A DNA stretch of 64,000 nt, from the NCBI GenBank assembly GCA_902702965.1, contig CACRXP010000303.1:395126-459125 (forward strand), written 5' to 3'. The DNA is from Spirometra erinaceieuropaei. Its lineage: Eukaryota > Platyhelminthes > Cestoda > Diphyllobothriidea > Diphyllobothriidae. This document shows, piece after piece, positions 10,700 to 22,600 of the stretch. Under the pieces are notes generated by a model. The model made no database searches and was not told the origin of the DNA. It saw nothing but the letters and a program-made list of their open reading frames with translations. Every line of letters starts with the position of its first letter. Position 1 is the stretch's first letter. The position numbers were made by a program, and so were the translations under genes.

Positions 10700-13600
10700 T
10701 TTTCTTACCAGCCTTTACTTTCTCTTTGTCGCTGAAGTTTCCACCACCAACTATTCCTTCCTTTATAAATAGTAATGAGAGGAGCCTGCATCTCAGGAAT
10801 ACTCCCAGTATAGTTTCCCTCACTGCGAGATCAGTTGTGCAAAAGGTGACTCAACTAAAATCCGTAGCCTTCGAGTTTGACCAAGGTATTTTTTGCATTA
10901 CGGAATTTTGAGTTCACTCTCTAATTTCTGATTTGGCGCTTGCTATACATGATTTCAAATTATAATGCGTTGAAAAGCGTGGCGGTGACTCTCTTCCTTA
11001 TATCAGTCTCGCTTCTGCTTTCGCCTTATGACCCGGACATTTGTTCCTTTTTTTTAGAAATCTCGGTTTCGTTTAGGCAATCTCTCCGCAAAATAAGAAA
11101 GTCCTAAGTGAATATGTATATAATCCTCCTTGCTACTCCGGCAATAAAAGCCACCTCTGTTAACTCTTTAGAAAAATCGCCAAAACTTCACTTGATGTCA
11201 AGATGATCGCAGACGATTTTAATTTGGCAGAAATCGTCTAGCACGTAAGTACTTCCTCTCCGAAACTGCAGAGGTTTCTGGACGCTATTCACTTTCAAAC
11301 TGGGCCCAATCAGCCCACCCATCGACCAGAAACGGGGGTATACTCCATTTAATTTTTCCTAATGACATTCACCCTTCACTTATGAATTTCCATCGTGGCC
11401 TTTTAAAAGTTATCATGCAACGGTTATTTTTGTCTTTCAGTTTTCTGCAAAACCAGTGGTAAATGTAATTATTTTGGTTATGCTAGTGTTAACAAGGAAT
11501 TAGTATCTGACTTTACAAGCACTCTCGCTCGACACAATAATATTTCAAACAAATACCCAAACTTTCCACGATTAATTGCAATACGCAACATAATGTCTTC
11601 TCGACCTCATTCTACTGGATGTGTATATGCCATTGTTGCTTCATCTACAGTCCCACATTTCCTAAAGAAAAAAACTTGAAAAGCTACTAAAGCAACTTGA
11701 AGTTCCTTTTATAGGCTCGATATCCGTTCACAAAAGAATCGCAGAAATACTTGAATTAGCTTCGAAAATGGGGTTCATGCAAAATAGGCCTAGAGAGCAT
11801 TCAGTCATTTGTAATGCGCATCCTTATAGATCTGTCGCTCAGGTCTTCCGTCAGAGATCGTTAGCCAAGTCTTATCAAGTGATTTCGCATTTGCATGGTT
11901 GCAACGACACTCTCATTACAGAGGTGTCAGCAAAAGCTGAACTACTAAATTCATTCTTCGCAAATCATTTTATTATTGAAACTTACCCCAATCCCTTCAA
12001 TTTCTCTGTCGTCTGTTAGTTCCCTCATGGCCATTAATTTCGCTCCCGCAGGTATTCAAAAACTTATAAGGCAGCTTACTAGCCCGCATTTGTTTGGAAC
12101 TGGCAACATCTCGAGCTTCTACTTAGTCAGCTGAGAGATTTTTTTCCTCTGCTTAGAAAACTCTGCTCAGTGTTTCTCGAAAATGTCTTCCTCTATTATT
12201 ATTTGAACACTTAATCTGACTGTCCTAATATTCAAAATTATCTGGGTGCTCATAAAACGCACTCTCTCACCAAACTCCTTGAAAAAATCATTGCCAGTAA
12301 AATTAATAACTTTTGCACAAATAATCAACTGATTAGCCCTTCACAACATGGCTTTTTGTCCGATCGCTCTTGTGAAACGTGTCATACGTCGTTTTCCAAT
12401 CTCCGTACCTTTCTTCATAATAATCATCTATTAGTGATCGTTCTTTATTGTGTTCTTAGTAAGGCCTTTGATAGAGTGTCATAAAGAAAACTCCTAGTGA
12501 AAGTAAAAGCTCCGGGACTTTTCATTTCCCTTTTTGACATTATTAAGTCATACCTGTAGGTTTGCATACATTTTCGATTTTTCACCTTAAACCTACTTGT
12601 ACACTTGAAAATTTCCGTACTGTTTTTTTTTTAATTTGCCAAAATAGACACACACGACATCGGCTTGAGACAGCACGTGTCTTTTGTGCCCGTCTGCTGC
12701 TTGGTGTCATTGTTTTGTTGATTGCACGCATGCGACTTAATCACTTTTAGCCAGTCGGCACGAAATATTTACATCTTTCAGTCATATCTAACTGGACGTG
12801 AACTCGCCCGAGAAACAAGTTTCGGTAATTGACATTGGCTCGGGATCTTCTACTTGAACCCATCCTCAGAGACAATAGCAGATGTGGGTAACTTCTATCG
12901 TCCCTGATGATGGATTCGAGAGGGAATCCGAAACGTCAGGCAAATTGAGTTCTTGTCCCGATGAGCGTGTCTCCTCCAAGACTAATTTATGGGACTCTTC
13001 TCTGTGTTTCGAATGGCACTTGAACTGTAATCGTAAATCATGCTGGTGACGTCAAGTGTACTTATTCGGTTTTTAAGTACAAGCCAAACGCTTATATGTT
13101 AATATGAGCTCTGAGCCACTTTTCCTGTGGGAATAGAGCTCAGATTGGTAGTCGGAGACTGTGGTTGTCTGTATTTTTGATTGCCGACTTGTGTTGCTTT
13201 CTTCTGTCCGCATTGCGCCCTTGATCGATCCCCTGTCTGCACCATACGACGCTTGTCACTACCTTCCTGTAGTCTTGAAGCCAATCAACGCAAATCCCTC
13301 TCTGATTGGCTACAGGTGCACACATTAGACCAATGAGTGACAACAACAATAGCGGGCACACGGGACGCCGCCCTTGAAAGCGTGACTTGACACAGAGCAG
13401 AGGTGTCCAGAACGAGGCTTCACAACGACTACTTGTGGCGACGGCTTATAGAGACCTTGTATGCTCTTGAGTACATTAAAGGTTTCAACATTCTGATCTC
13501 TCTTCCCCAAGCTTATTTGGGAACTTTCGAATCAGCACGTCTTACGACAAGACTTCCTCATTCAAATGTAATTTCAGATGTTTCGACCCGGGCAAACTTC

Positions 13601-14060
13601 CTGTCCCCATAGTATTTCAAAATATTCCGCTTTTAGAACACTCAAATAAAAATGAACTACGACTTAATTATACGAACAAGTAAGCTTTAACACCTTATAC
13701 AGATCGAATTTCTGCAAATGATGTGCATGTGTGCGATTTCACATCACAGAAATTATCTTTGTGAAAATAACGAAAGGATTTATTACATGTTCACCCTTCC
13801 ACTCCTTCAATATTGCCGTCCTTTCTTTGATCTAGTGAATGCCTGTGACCGGAATAAAGTCGACAATCTTCAGACAGTCTTTACTGGAAGTGTTTCCTGT
13901 CGAGCTGGGCCCAGTATTTCTTATACTGAGAGGTGCGATTTGGTGAAAATTGAATTTTTATGGGTTAGAAGACTTGAAGCCGGTCAGTGCTCCCTAGTTC
14001 TTATTTTTTCTAGCCCCAATTTTTCGCTTTTTGACGTTCTCATTTAAGTGGATCAGTCAT
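10700..14060 (+). mobile_element. Element D: heavily decayed CR1/Jockey-like LINE, interrupted
   Basis: Endonuclease traces begin at about 10830 (VVQKVTQLKSVAFEFDQGIFCITEF). Next are a DDFNLAEIV block near 11211-11240, a pre-RT segment (11768-12019, ELLNSFFANHF) and RT motifs at about 12330-12555 (ISPSQHGFLSDRSC, LSKAFDRVS, DIIKSYL). A later C-terminal block (about 13790-14000) reads LLQYCRPFFDLVNACDRNKVDNLQT and SYTERCDLVKIEFLWVRR, which aligns with element B1. About 1.1 kb (12600-13720) with no RT similarity, including the hairpin at 12904, separates the two halves and is probably a later insertion. Confidence 0.65.
12904..12937 (+). ncRNA. Hammerhead-ribozyme-like hairpin (candidate)
   Basis: The bases read CTGATGA (12904-12910), stem GGATTC (12912-12917) with GAATCC (12924-12929), then GAAA (12930-12933), C, GTC (12935-12937). 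This is the order of the hammerhead core: CUGANGA, helix II, GAAA, helix III, NUH. Helix III would be only the palindrome ACGT, so a single molecule could not close it; a dimer could. Helix I is weak. A similar unit with a different stem lies at 6489-6522. Confidence 0.4.
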
Positions 14061-14378
14061 ATGTCATTTGTAATTGCTCCCCGGTCATCACACCCCTTCT
14101 GCTCTATTCACAAATGTCCGCTTTTCATTGCTTCCACACATACATTCTTTTGGTGTTATCTTTCGATTGGACTTATGTTGTCGGCTAGATATACGGCATT
14201 AGAATTCAAATTGAGTGAACACATTTTCTCCGCTGGCGTCAAGTCACTAGATTTATTCTCGTCCCATACATTCATATTTTGGACCTTAAAGAATGTTCTC
14301 TTGAAATTCGATGGTAGATCTTACATGCTATGGTTATTTCTCTGGAATCTCTCACTTAATTACATTGACTCCCTATAG

Positions 14379-14650
14379 ATAGATAGATAGATAGATAATT
14401 TTTATTAAAGACCCGTCGGGGTCCCATCAAAGCAAGTTAAAATAGATTTGCATGCGAGTTTTAGACGAGGTAGGCTGAATCTTTGCAAAATGCAATTCAT
14501 AGTTTCTGAATTAGAAGTCCATTGACAAACATGAAGATTGAGGGGTAAAAAAAAACTCCTCGGAAAAAGTTAAAAATGATTGGATTAATTTTACAGGAGA
14601 AAAAACCCCTCTTTAAATATAATAACAGAAAAAAAAGCGAGCAGGACTGG
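14379..14650 (-). repeat. TAGA microsatellite and probable 3' end of an antisense LINE
   Basis: Tandem taga at 14379-14397 leads into ataatttttattaaagac. A paired segment follows (aaaaaactcct near 14550; caggagaaaaaa near 14595) that resembles the 3' UTR layout of element B1 (1037-1115). No coding part is left. Read on the minus strand it would be a LINE 3' end with a short simple-repeat tail. Confidence 0.4.
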
Positions 14651-17057
14651 CCTGTAGGTGGCGGTATATAACGGAATGTTTTCGGTCATCGTCAGGGTAT
14701 CAATAAATGTCCGCCTTGATGGGTACGAATGTGGGTCAGACAGGACTGGCTTGCAAATGGCATTGTATACGGGATTCACAATTGAGATCGTCTGGGCCGG
14801 ATTGGTACGCCGCGTCAAAGAGGCCAGACGAGAGGAACCGAGATGCGATCGGCCACAGCACGCTTCGAGCTCAGCCGAGCAGTGAGGAAGGGAGGTAAGA
14901 CCGAACTACTAGAAGACAGTGAATACTGAGGGTTCCACCGTGAGCGTCGACAGACCGCATGAGATCGGAATGCGGGAGATGACATCAAAAACCGCGAAAA
15001 TTGTCGCTATGGGGGGGGGGAGTGATAGCAGTGGATTTAGAAACCAAATTAAAAACAGGGGTTTCTAATGATATAATTAAGAGTTACCACTTAATCTACC
15101 ACTAAATCCCAGGAGGACCCTTTTCGAAGTCAAGAACCTGAGTGTTCAGGAATATTACAATGGAATTAACGCCCTTCGGAATTATGCTAGGCGCACTTGA
15201 AACTGAGCGATTTCACTTGCTCAGTTGGCAGTTTGCCTCTTATTTTAAATTTGAGGCCCTTAGGTCAGATATTTGTTTTTGTCTCTCCAATCTGTTATCT
15301 TTGGCTCGCACTTGCTTATTGAACGCCCTATTTAACTTTGACCGTAATCAGTAGGTAAAGACGCCTGCTGGTGCCATATATGTAGCTGGAAATCAATGTA
15401 CGTATGAATTAGACTAGCAGCATAGATGTCACAGGATATAAGCCCAGATTTCCAAACTCAGCACCACCGCGAATGGACTTTTTCTGTTTGTCAGCCAAAG
15501 ACAACCGGCTTCTTTTCTTACCTTGCTATTCGTATTCCTTTCCGAAGACGTCAGTACGTGTCACCTCTTTTGTTAGAACTCTTTGACTTCCATTTCGAGA
15601 TCTTTGGAATTCTTTAAGCAGACTGAAGTTCAGTCTACAACATTTCATTCTTCTCAAGACTCATGTTCCCAAGTTATATTGTGGTCAAATCAGCAAGTCT
15701 CTCCAATAGATGCCTCAGTCATTTATGACATCTGACGAGTCTATGGATTCAGCGTCGCATTAGGTTGACAAGCCAACCTTCGAAGGCCAATTTTTATTAG
15801 GAGGATGAACCCGAATCCTAATCTCAGCAGATGATCGGTTCTTGAGTAAAAAGATTTTGCTTCAGCGCCTAAGACAATTTACAACAGACGAAAAAGCAGT
15901 CCATTCTTATTTCCGTCGTTTTAAAGCAGAAAGCATGCATCTGGACATCTCGAACGACCCACTGCAACGGACGAAATACTATGAAATACCGGCCTGCTTT
16001 TGCTGGACTGGAGCTTGTGCGGAACAGACAAAAGGCCTTTCTAAACCTCGGATCTCCACAATCGGCCAACGTTCCCTTCGGGACGCAGTTTGCCGTTTGT
16101 GCTTTGATATTTAAGAACAAACCAGTATGGTTCCTCTGCCAGCTCCTACCTTTTTTCTTTTGTTCTGACTTCAACAGTTAATTATCGAAGACAAGTGGAC
16201 TATGCTGCTGTTCCAGTAGTCGTCTTAACTGTTTGTTCTTCTAAAATGATTCTCAGGGCGTTTTTACTTGCATTGTACCCAGGCTTTACCGTCCATATGA
16301 TGCTTTTTGTTTCTGATGCTAACCGCACATTTATAAAATGTTGGGCATCTGTTGGTCATGACTATAGTCATGGAAAGGTATATCTTTCCAGTCAGTTCCG
16401 AGGCCTAATGATTCATTGCCAATGTGGCCTTTATACCTTATTAGTTCATATTGGCTTTTGGCTTCATGCCTCTTAGTCGTATGGATGTCTACCGTGTAAC
16501 TACGCTTAAAGGAATGGCAGTCTCTTCCATCAACCATTTTTAACTTAAAGTCTCAATCAGATCTGCATGCAATCGTTTGCTTAATGTTAAGAAGGCCAAG
16601 TCATCGATAACGTTCAATTTCTGACAAAATTCATGAAGTGAGAGTTAGTCTTGTTGATAGCTACTACATTCTTCCCAAAGCCTCTTTTGCATGGATAAGG
16701 CTTCGGTCCTCTCCGCTGAGCGACGGCTAAACGACTTTCGAATAATGGCTACATACAAACTATGTTGGTTTTGTCCAGGGGATTTCAAATGTAACATACC
16801 TTGAAATGCATGCCACGTTTACGGAAAATGGCGATCCCAAATCTACCTCTTGCGCCCCTAAAACTGCGCACGTTTATTTCCAATCCTACTTCATATTTGC
16901 TCACGTTTGTCTCGAATTTCTGTATACTGGCTGTGAGATTCTACTGGCTAGTCCACTAGTAAATTCCAGCAGTCTTCTTGGGTAGAAGTCAGCTCCCGTC
17001 CGACCTAAAATTTCAGTTTTCATCAGAAGGGAACCTCTGCTTGAGATGACCTATAAC
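14651..17057. other. Unassigned sequence upstream of UPF3
   Basis: It contains scattered short ORFs (14658-14885, 15142-15354, 15842-16114) without a recognised family. A G10 homopolymer lies at 15011-15020. No promoter element can be named. It may hold more decayed LINE sequence. Confidence 0.4.
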
Positions 17058-17205
17058 ATCAATGATGCGCATGAAATAGCACAACCTTGAGGAACGCTTG
17101 TGAGCCGAAAAACTGGAAACATATAATTGTGAGAATTAAGGAAAAAATTTATATAGACCTGCAAAAGTGTTATCCAACCAATTGAATTGTGAGCAAGATC
17201 AAAGC
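17058..17205 (-). pseudogene. Antisense non-LTR RT fragment
   Basis: The minus strand reads without a stop through GFDLAHNSIGWITLL and VFRLTSVPQGCAIS. These correspond to the region before RT motif B and to motif B itself (SGVPQG-like) of Jockey/CR1-type LINEs. The flanks on both sides are too decayed to extend it with confidence. Confidence 0.45.
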
Positions 17206-19345
17206 CGGTACTTATTCCTGCGAACGGCCAATTATTCCCTATATTGTAGACCTTGCTAAGGTGAATAAAGCTGACTTAGATTGATGTATGCAGGAAGTCT
17301 CAATCATTAGCCAATTGCTTTGTTAGTCAGGAACCAGTTCTGAAAGGTAGCTGAATGGGCCAAAACCGCAACTGAGTGCTAGTGTGCTCCGTGGGAACTG
17401 TTAAAGAGCTTTAGTTGGCAAGAGAAAGCGTAGAGACTATCCGAACATCTGAAGACTTCTGGATACGTTTTTGCATTTCTGTTGGGATCCGTATTGATGC
17501 GGAAGCCCAAGATAGTCGCCAATGTTCTGTGGTAAAAGCTACATTGAGGAGTTTCTGTTTAGAAGAGTACAGACAAATAACAACGGAGTACACGCATTAG
17601 ACTCATTAAAAACGAACGAAATCTCCAAAGAGACTGATAAATAATGCAGAAAAGTCAGCCGAGTCTTCTAGGTTCCTGAGGTAGTGCACTAGCTTAGTCA
17701 CTTGGTTTTTTCTTTTTTCAAAACTTCGGTATCCAGCACCAGGTACGGAGATCATGCAGACGAACAGTTCTCTAAATATGATTCTACATCTTCCGTATGC
17801 AATTTGCGGAAACCTTGTTCAGGGATTTTGGAAACGCCTGCCAACAAGGTTTCCCAACATGCTCTGACAGTGACCTATAAACATTGTTCCGCTCATGCCA
17901 GATTAGCAGAAATCAAGATTTCCTGGACGTCAGTGGATTTAAGTCGCGGGAAGAATTTATCCTTTGTGCTATATACGTGCAAAATCACTGGTTTAACTCA
18001 CCGTTGGTCACAAGAAATTTGAGTTACTTCAATTTTACCCCGATACCTCATTGGTCAATTATTGTTATTACCAATCGAATCTTCCTTAATAGAAACATGA
18101 CCCCCTAGTTTGACCTAAATATTTTAATATATTGTACGAATACGGATTTATCATAAACTACGTCTGACAGGTAGTTTGCATTAATAAGAAAAAAAACCCA
18201 CCTGGAAGTAACGCTGCTATTGTCTGGCACTACAGAGTGCGTGTTCTTTTGAAGACGTACGTGGTGTCTGTGGTCGGGGGGTTTTCAAGGCGCGATCTTT
18301 CTTTGAAACAGCCCTGTTTACAGAGTTAGGAAATCTATGTTGGTCTAAAGAATATGGTCTATGCTAGCACGCTATCATGCTGAAGTGGACTTAATGGTTA
18401 CTAGCACCTAGCTACTTCAAACTTGTATCAAATAATGAGACTAACTAGAATCTGTCTACAAATATCAGGCTTGTAGGCATTCCATGTGCAACTTGAGTAC
18501 ACACACGGGACTGTCAGCCTGAACGATGTGAATGAGTTGTTACACAGGTTTGAAGGCAATCACGCCGTTGTAAGTTCAATTACTTTCGGTTTGTTGTTAT
18601 GGCCCCACTTTCCACACAATGTTTGCAAAGTTTCCTTAGACGAGCCTTTTTGGGGTCTGGGTCTGCCGTACCAGCGCGCATATTTTGTTCTCCAGTCTCT
18701 TGCACCCATAAAGCTTCCCCCACCGGTTGAAATTCAGCAGAGGTTCTAGTGCATATATATTCGGCGTCTTGGTTAGTTGCAGGATATTCGCCATCGGCTA
18801 TGTCCGCTTTAAAGTAGAGTGCTTTAGCCATAATCCGCGCATTTGATCTGGAAGTTCCCCTTTTATGCCTAAAAACAACCGCCCCGTTTTCCAGGACCTT
18901 TTTCTGGCATTCACGACCTCACCTTTCCCTCCTGTAACTTAGCTGCCATATTACCGCCTGAGTAGGACCTGGGAATATGAACCTGCTGTGATGCAAGTGA
19001 CCTTGTGTTGAATTTCACAGAGATCATGATTAGGGTTAAAGCCTGGGTTAGGGCTAGGACACAGGATTTATATACTTCGCGTCAGGACTTTTTACATTCA
19101 CAGCTTCACTTTACACTTCCGTAACAGAGCGCGCACACTGCCACCTTTTTGCCTAATCGAGCCAGTTTGGTTTTGCAAACCACAGATATTAACGCTTTCT
19201 CTCGTGAATACGGAATATCTTTGCGTTAGCTCTCAGTTGCTGAGGCAGAAATTTGCATACCACATCTCCACGAAATCAAAGCCATATTTCTTTCTTTTTG
19301 AATTGTACGATGCCATTACCTCCTTATTTTACCTATTTTTTTTAG
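17206..19345. other. Intergenic sequence before UPF3
   Basis: No gene is recognised. A small TTAGGG-like patch lies at 19031-19062 (ttagggttaaagcctgggtt). A pyrimidine-rich tract and AG at 19330-19345 immediately precede the UPF3 exon and act as a splice acceptor. Confidence 0.5.
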
Positions 19346-19602
19346 GAAACTTCCTGAAAACCTGAACCATGAAGCATTTCCCAACAAAAATTCTCATCCG
19401 ACACATCCCACCAAAGATGACGGAAGAAAAATTTATCGAAATGATTCAGCCCCTTCCCGACTATGACTACTTCCGTTTCTGTCCGCCAGATCCCACACTG
19501 GGCTTACAGTCATACTGCCGTGCATACCTAAACTTTTTGGATCCACAATCGGTGTTTATCTTTCGCGAGCGTTTCAGCGACTATGTTTTTGTGGACGAAG
19601 AG
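19346..19602 (+). CDS. UPF3: UPF3 exon 1 (5' UTR 19346-19368, coding from 19369)
   Basis: The acceptor is the pyrimidine tract plus AG ending at 19345 and the donor is GTTGGT at 19603. The 23-nt leader has an in-frame TGA, so ATG 19369 (gaaccATGA) is the first usable start. The acceptor-like 5' end means either an upstream untranslated exon or spliced-leader trans-splicing, which flatworms use. The exon encodes residues 1-78, the first three quarters of the UPF3 domain, and ends in phase 0. Confidence 0.9.
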
Positions 19603-22600
19603 GTTGGTCTTTCAACTATTTTACGTCTTGACATGCAGTACTTTACACTAAAAAAATATATATAACCTGTACTCGAATATGAATAAACAAAGCCAACCGT
19701 CGCCTGTATTATCAGCAGCCTCAAGGGTCCTTAAAGGGTCACTGGTTTCGAACCTATTACTGTCTTTAGGGACAAAATACACTACTAGCCTCCGTCCAGG
19801 CTGTTCGGCCGACGCACACGGCGATGTCCACTATGTGCCGCACGGCGCAGGACGGTGGCTTTCGTGTAAATTAGTTTACAATGAGGCAGACTCGTGCGCA
19901 CTTACCAGACTCCAATGGTCATCCAGAGACGGGCTCGGACGCAGTGACTGACAAAGTTAAACGATCTGCCTACGCGTCCCCGCAGAGTATACTATGTTTC
20001 CACGAGGGTAGCTCGCATCTCACATACTTGAGAGTGCCACAGGGGCCGTATTAAGAAGGAGCCGCTGAACCTGACTCTGCCTTGAGAGGACCGAGTTATC
20101 CCATCGGTTGGCATCCTTCCAGGGCACAACTTTTGGCTTGTCGTGATAAATTTACTATAACCAAGAATGCGCTGATATGCCGTCGGGATGGATCCCCTAG
20201 TGCCGACCTCACTTCTCCCCCCCCCCACTCGTGCATCAGTTGGCTTCCCGAGCCGATCAGTCATCTTGTGCTGGGATTAGGTGGAGTGGTTGGCGCGGCC
20301 TGAAGCGTGCGCCTAGGCGTGCCACAACATCTCCCTCATCCCATGCACGGCAGTAATTATGGGCTCATGTGGACCTTGCGCTGCCTAACGCGTGTCGTAA
20401 GGCAGTCTGGCCTCCGTTTTGTTCCAATGAATCGGTAGCGTGACTTGTTTCTGGGCCAGGGGCAAGACGCTAGCGTGGAAGACCATCCTGCAAACCAAGC
20501 CTTAGTGCAGTGCCCACTCAGGGCGCTGTCTCGTTATCCTGGCCCGGACAGAATCTTCATGCATACGTTTGTTTTTCGATGTAAATTTTAAAATCAACAT
20601 CCCATCCAGGGTGATCAAAATCGTCCTTTGCTTCGCGGCAGGGTGAACTCTTCTCAAGACATTTTGTTCCTAACGTGTTAAATTCTTTCCACAGGTAAAA
20701 TTTGCCCTCGAAAATATATTATGACGTAAAGGGCAGTCAGGGCTCGACAAAAAAATCTACCACGAACAGTGGACGTTCTCCTTTTTAAGTAGGTCCCTTT
20801 CCTCTGTAGTTCCGGTCTGCAACACTAGTACGTGCGAAAGTATGAACATGTTGCCATGCATTGGACTTCCGTTACCCCGTTTGGAAAGATTGTGGCGGTC
20901 AAGGATGTGAGATCAACTTAAACCACGCACAATAAGTTCGTTTCGTCTACTGTCAGAAGTCAAGGAGCTGTGAGGACTAGTTTATTCTGTACACAGGACG
21001 TAGTTGCAGTCTCCATCGTTGCAACATATTTGGTAGACAACTGCTGAGCTTTCAACTGGTGGCAGTGTGACATTGGATTGCATAAAACGGCATGGAATTG
21101 TTGCCTAGGGTCAATGGGCGATGCCTGCTCTGGCGAGTTTTAACAGTCCTCTGTAGTAGACAAGCCCTGCAGATAGCCAACGAACCTATGGCGGCTTAAA
21201 ATTCTCAGAAACAGTAAACGATATCACAGAAAAATTAAGTACAAACAATTACGAACATCGCTATCTTTCAGGCGACTTCACTGCATTGAATAGTACGTGA
21301 CCAGATCACATCGTTTTATGCACACCGAGGGCCAAAGTAGTGTGGCGGTCAAGGATGTGAGCTCAACTAAAACAACACACGATAAGTTAGTTTCGTATAC
21401 TGTCAGAAGTCAAGGAGCTGTGAGGACTAGCTCATTCTGTACACAGGGCAGGTTGCCGTAAGTTGGCGGTTTGCTTGCAACAGAGAAAAGTGTCCGTTCA
21501 CGGAGAGCGTCAGTCACGGTGTGTTTTGTTAACGCGAGTGTGTGTGTGTGTGTGTGTAAGTTAACAGGATCGCATCGCATGGGTCTATTCGGCCACATGC
21601 GCATCCACGAGAGCGGCATTGACCGCAATTCCGATACAGCCACGACATCCAACACGCCCAGTCCCATCCTCGCCCCACCGTCACACGCGCCGACCACCAC
21701 CACCGCCACCACCAACACCACTGCTTCCTCTACAGCTGACACCGACACCGCCGACCTCTCATGCCCACATTGTCCACGCACCTTCACCTCACGCATCGGC
21801 CTGGTCGGTCACTTGCGAATCCATCGCACAGAGACTGGCGAACCAGTGCCTGGAGCACCAACCTACACCCACCGCACTCGCCTCCACTGCCCACACTGCC
21901 CTCGCACCTTCACGCATCGCATGGGTCTATTCGGCCACATGCGCATCCACAACGACCTGCGGCAGACAACCGCCGGTCACACCACACATTCCCTCACCCC
22001 CTACCTCCTAACATCATCACCCCACTAGACGTCAACCCTCACACACCTCATGCACTCAACTGCCGCCTCCCACGCAAGTGGGAAGTGTGCATCTCGACTC
22101 GGTCCCCATGCGGCCTCGGCTGCATGAGTGACTTGAGTCCGAGACTATCCCGACACGTCAAGTGTCGTGGATAGGAAGGTTGCTGATTGACGCCCGTTCT
22201 CGGTTCACGCAGTTCGTCACGTTGTGTGTGTGTGTGTTGTGTAGTGGCGGACTGGTGGGCTGGGGACGGGCTGAAGCAGCACCTTCCACGGCCCTCTCAC
22301 GCATGTGAGAGACACGCCGTTCAACCCCCGTTGTGTGAAATCCTGGTGTTTGTGTTTGTATGGGGGCCAGGTCGTGCTGTGGCGCGCGCAGGCATGGTCA
22401 GTCGACCATGTCAGCCACCGCTCCCATTCCCCACTCCAGTCTACTGACCGGCTCGGACAGTGGCTGGGGTGTGGGAATGGGAAGGGAGAGTGAGGTCGAC
22501 GACTCAGCGCATTTTCCTCACTATAAACAATCTGACGCGCTTGAAGCTATCACGGTGCGCTAAAAGCCGTGGCTTGGAAGGTTGCCAACTGACGGGGTAC

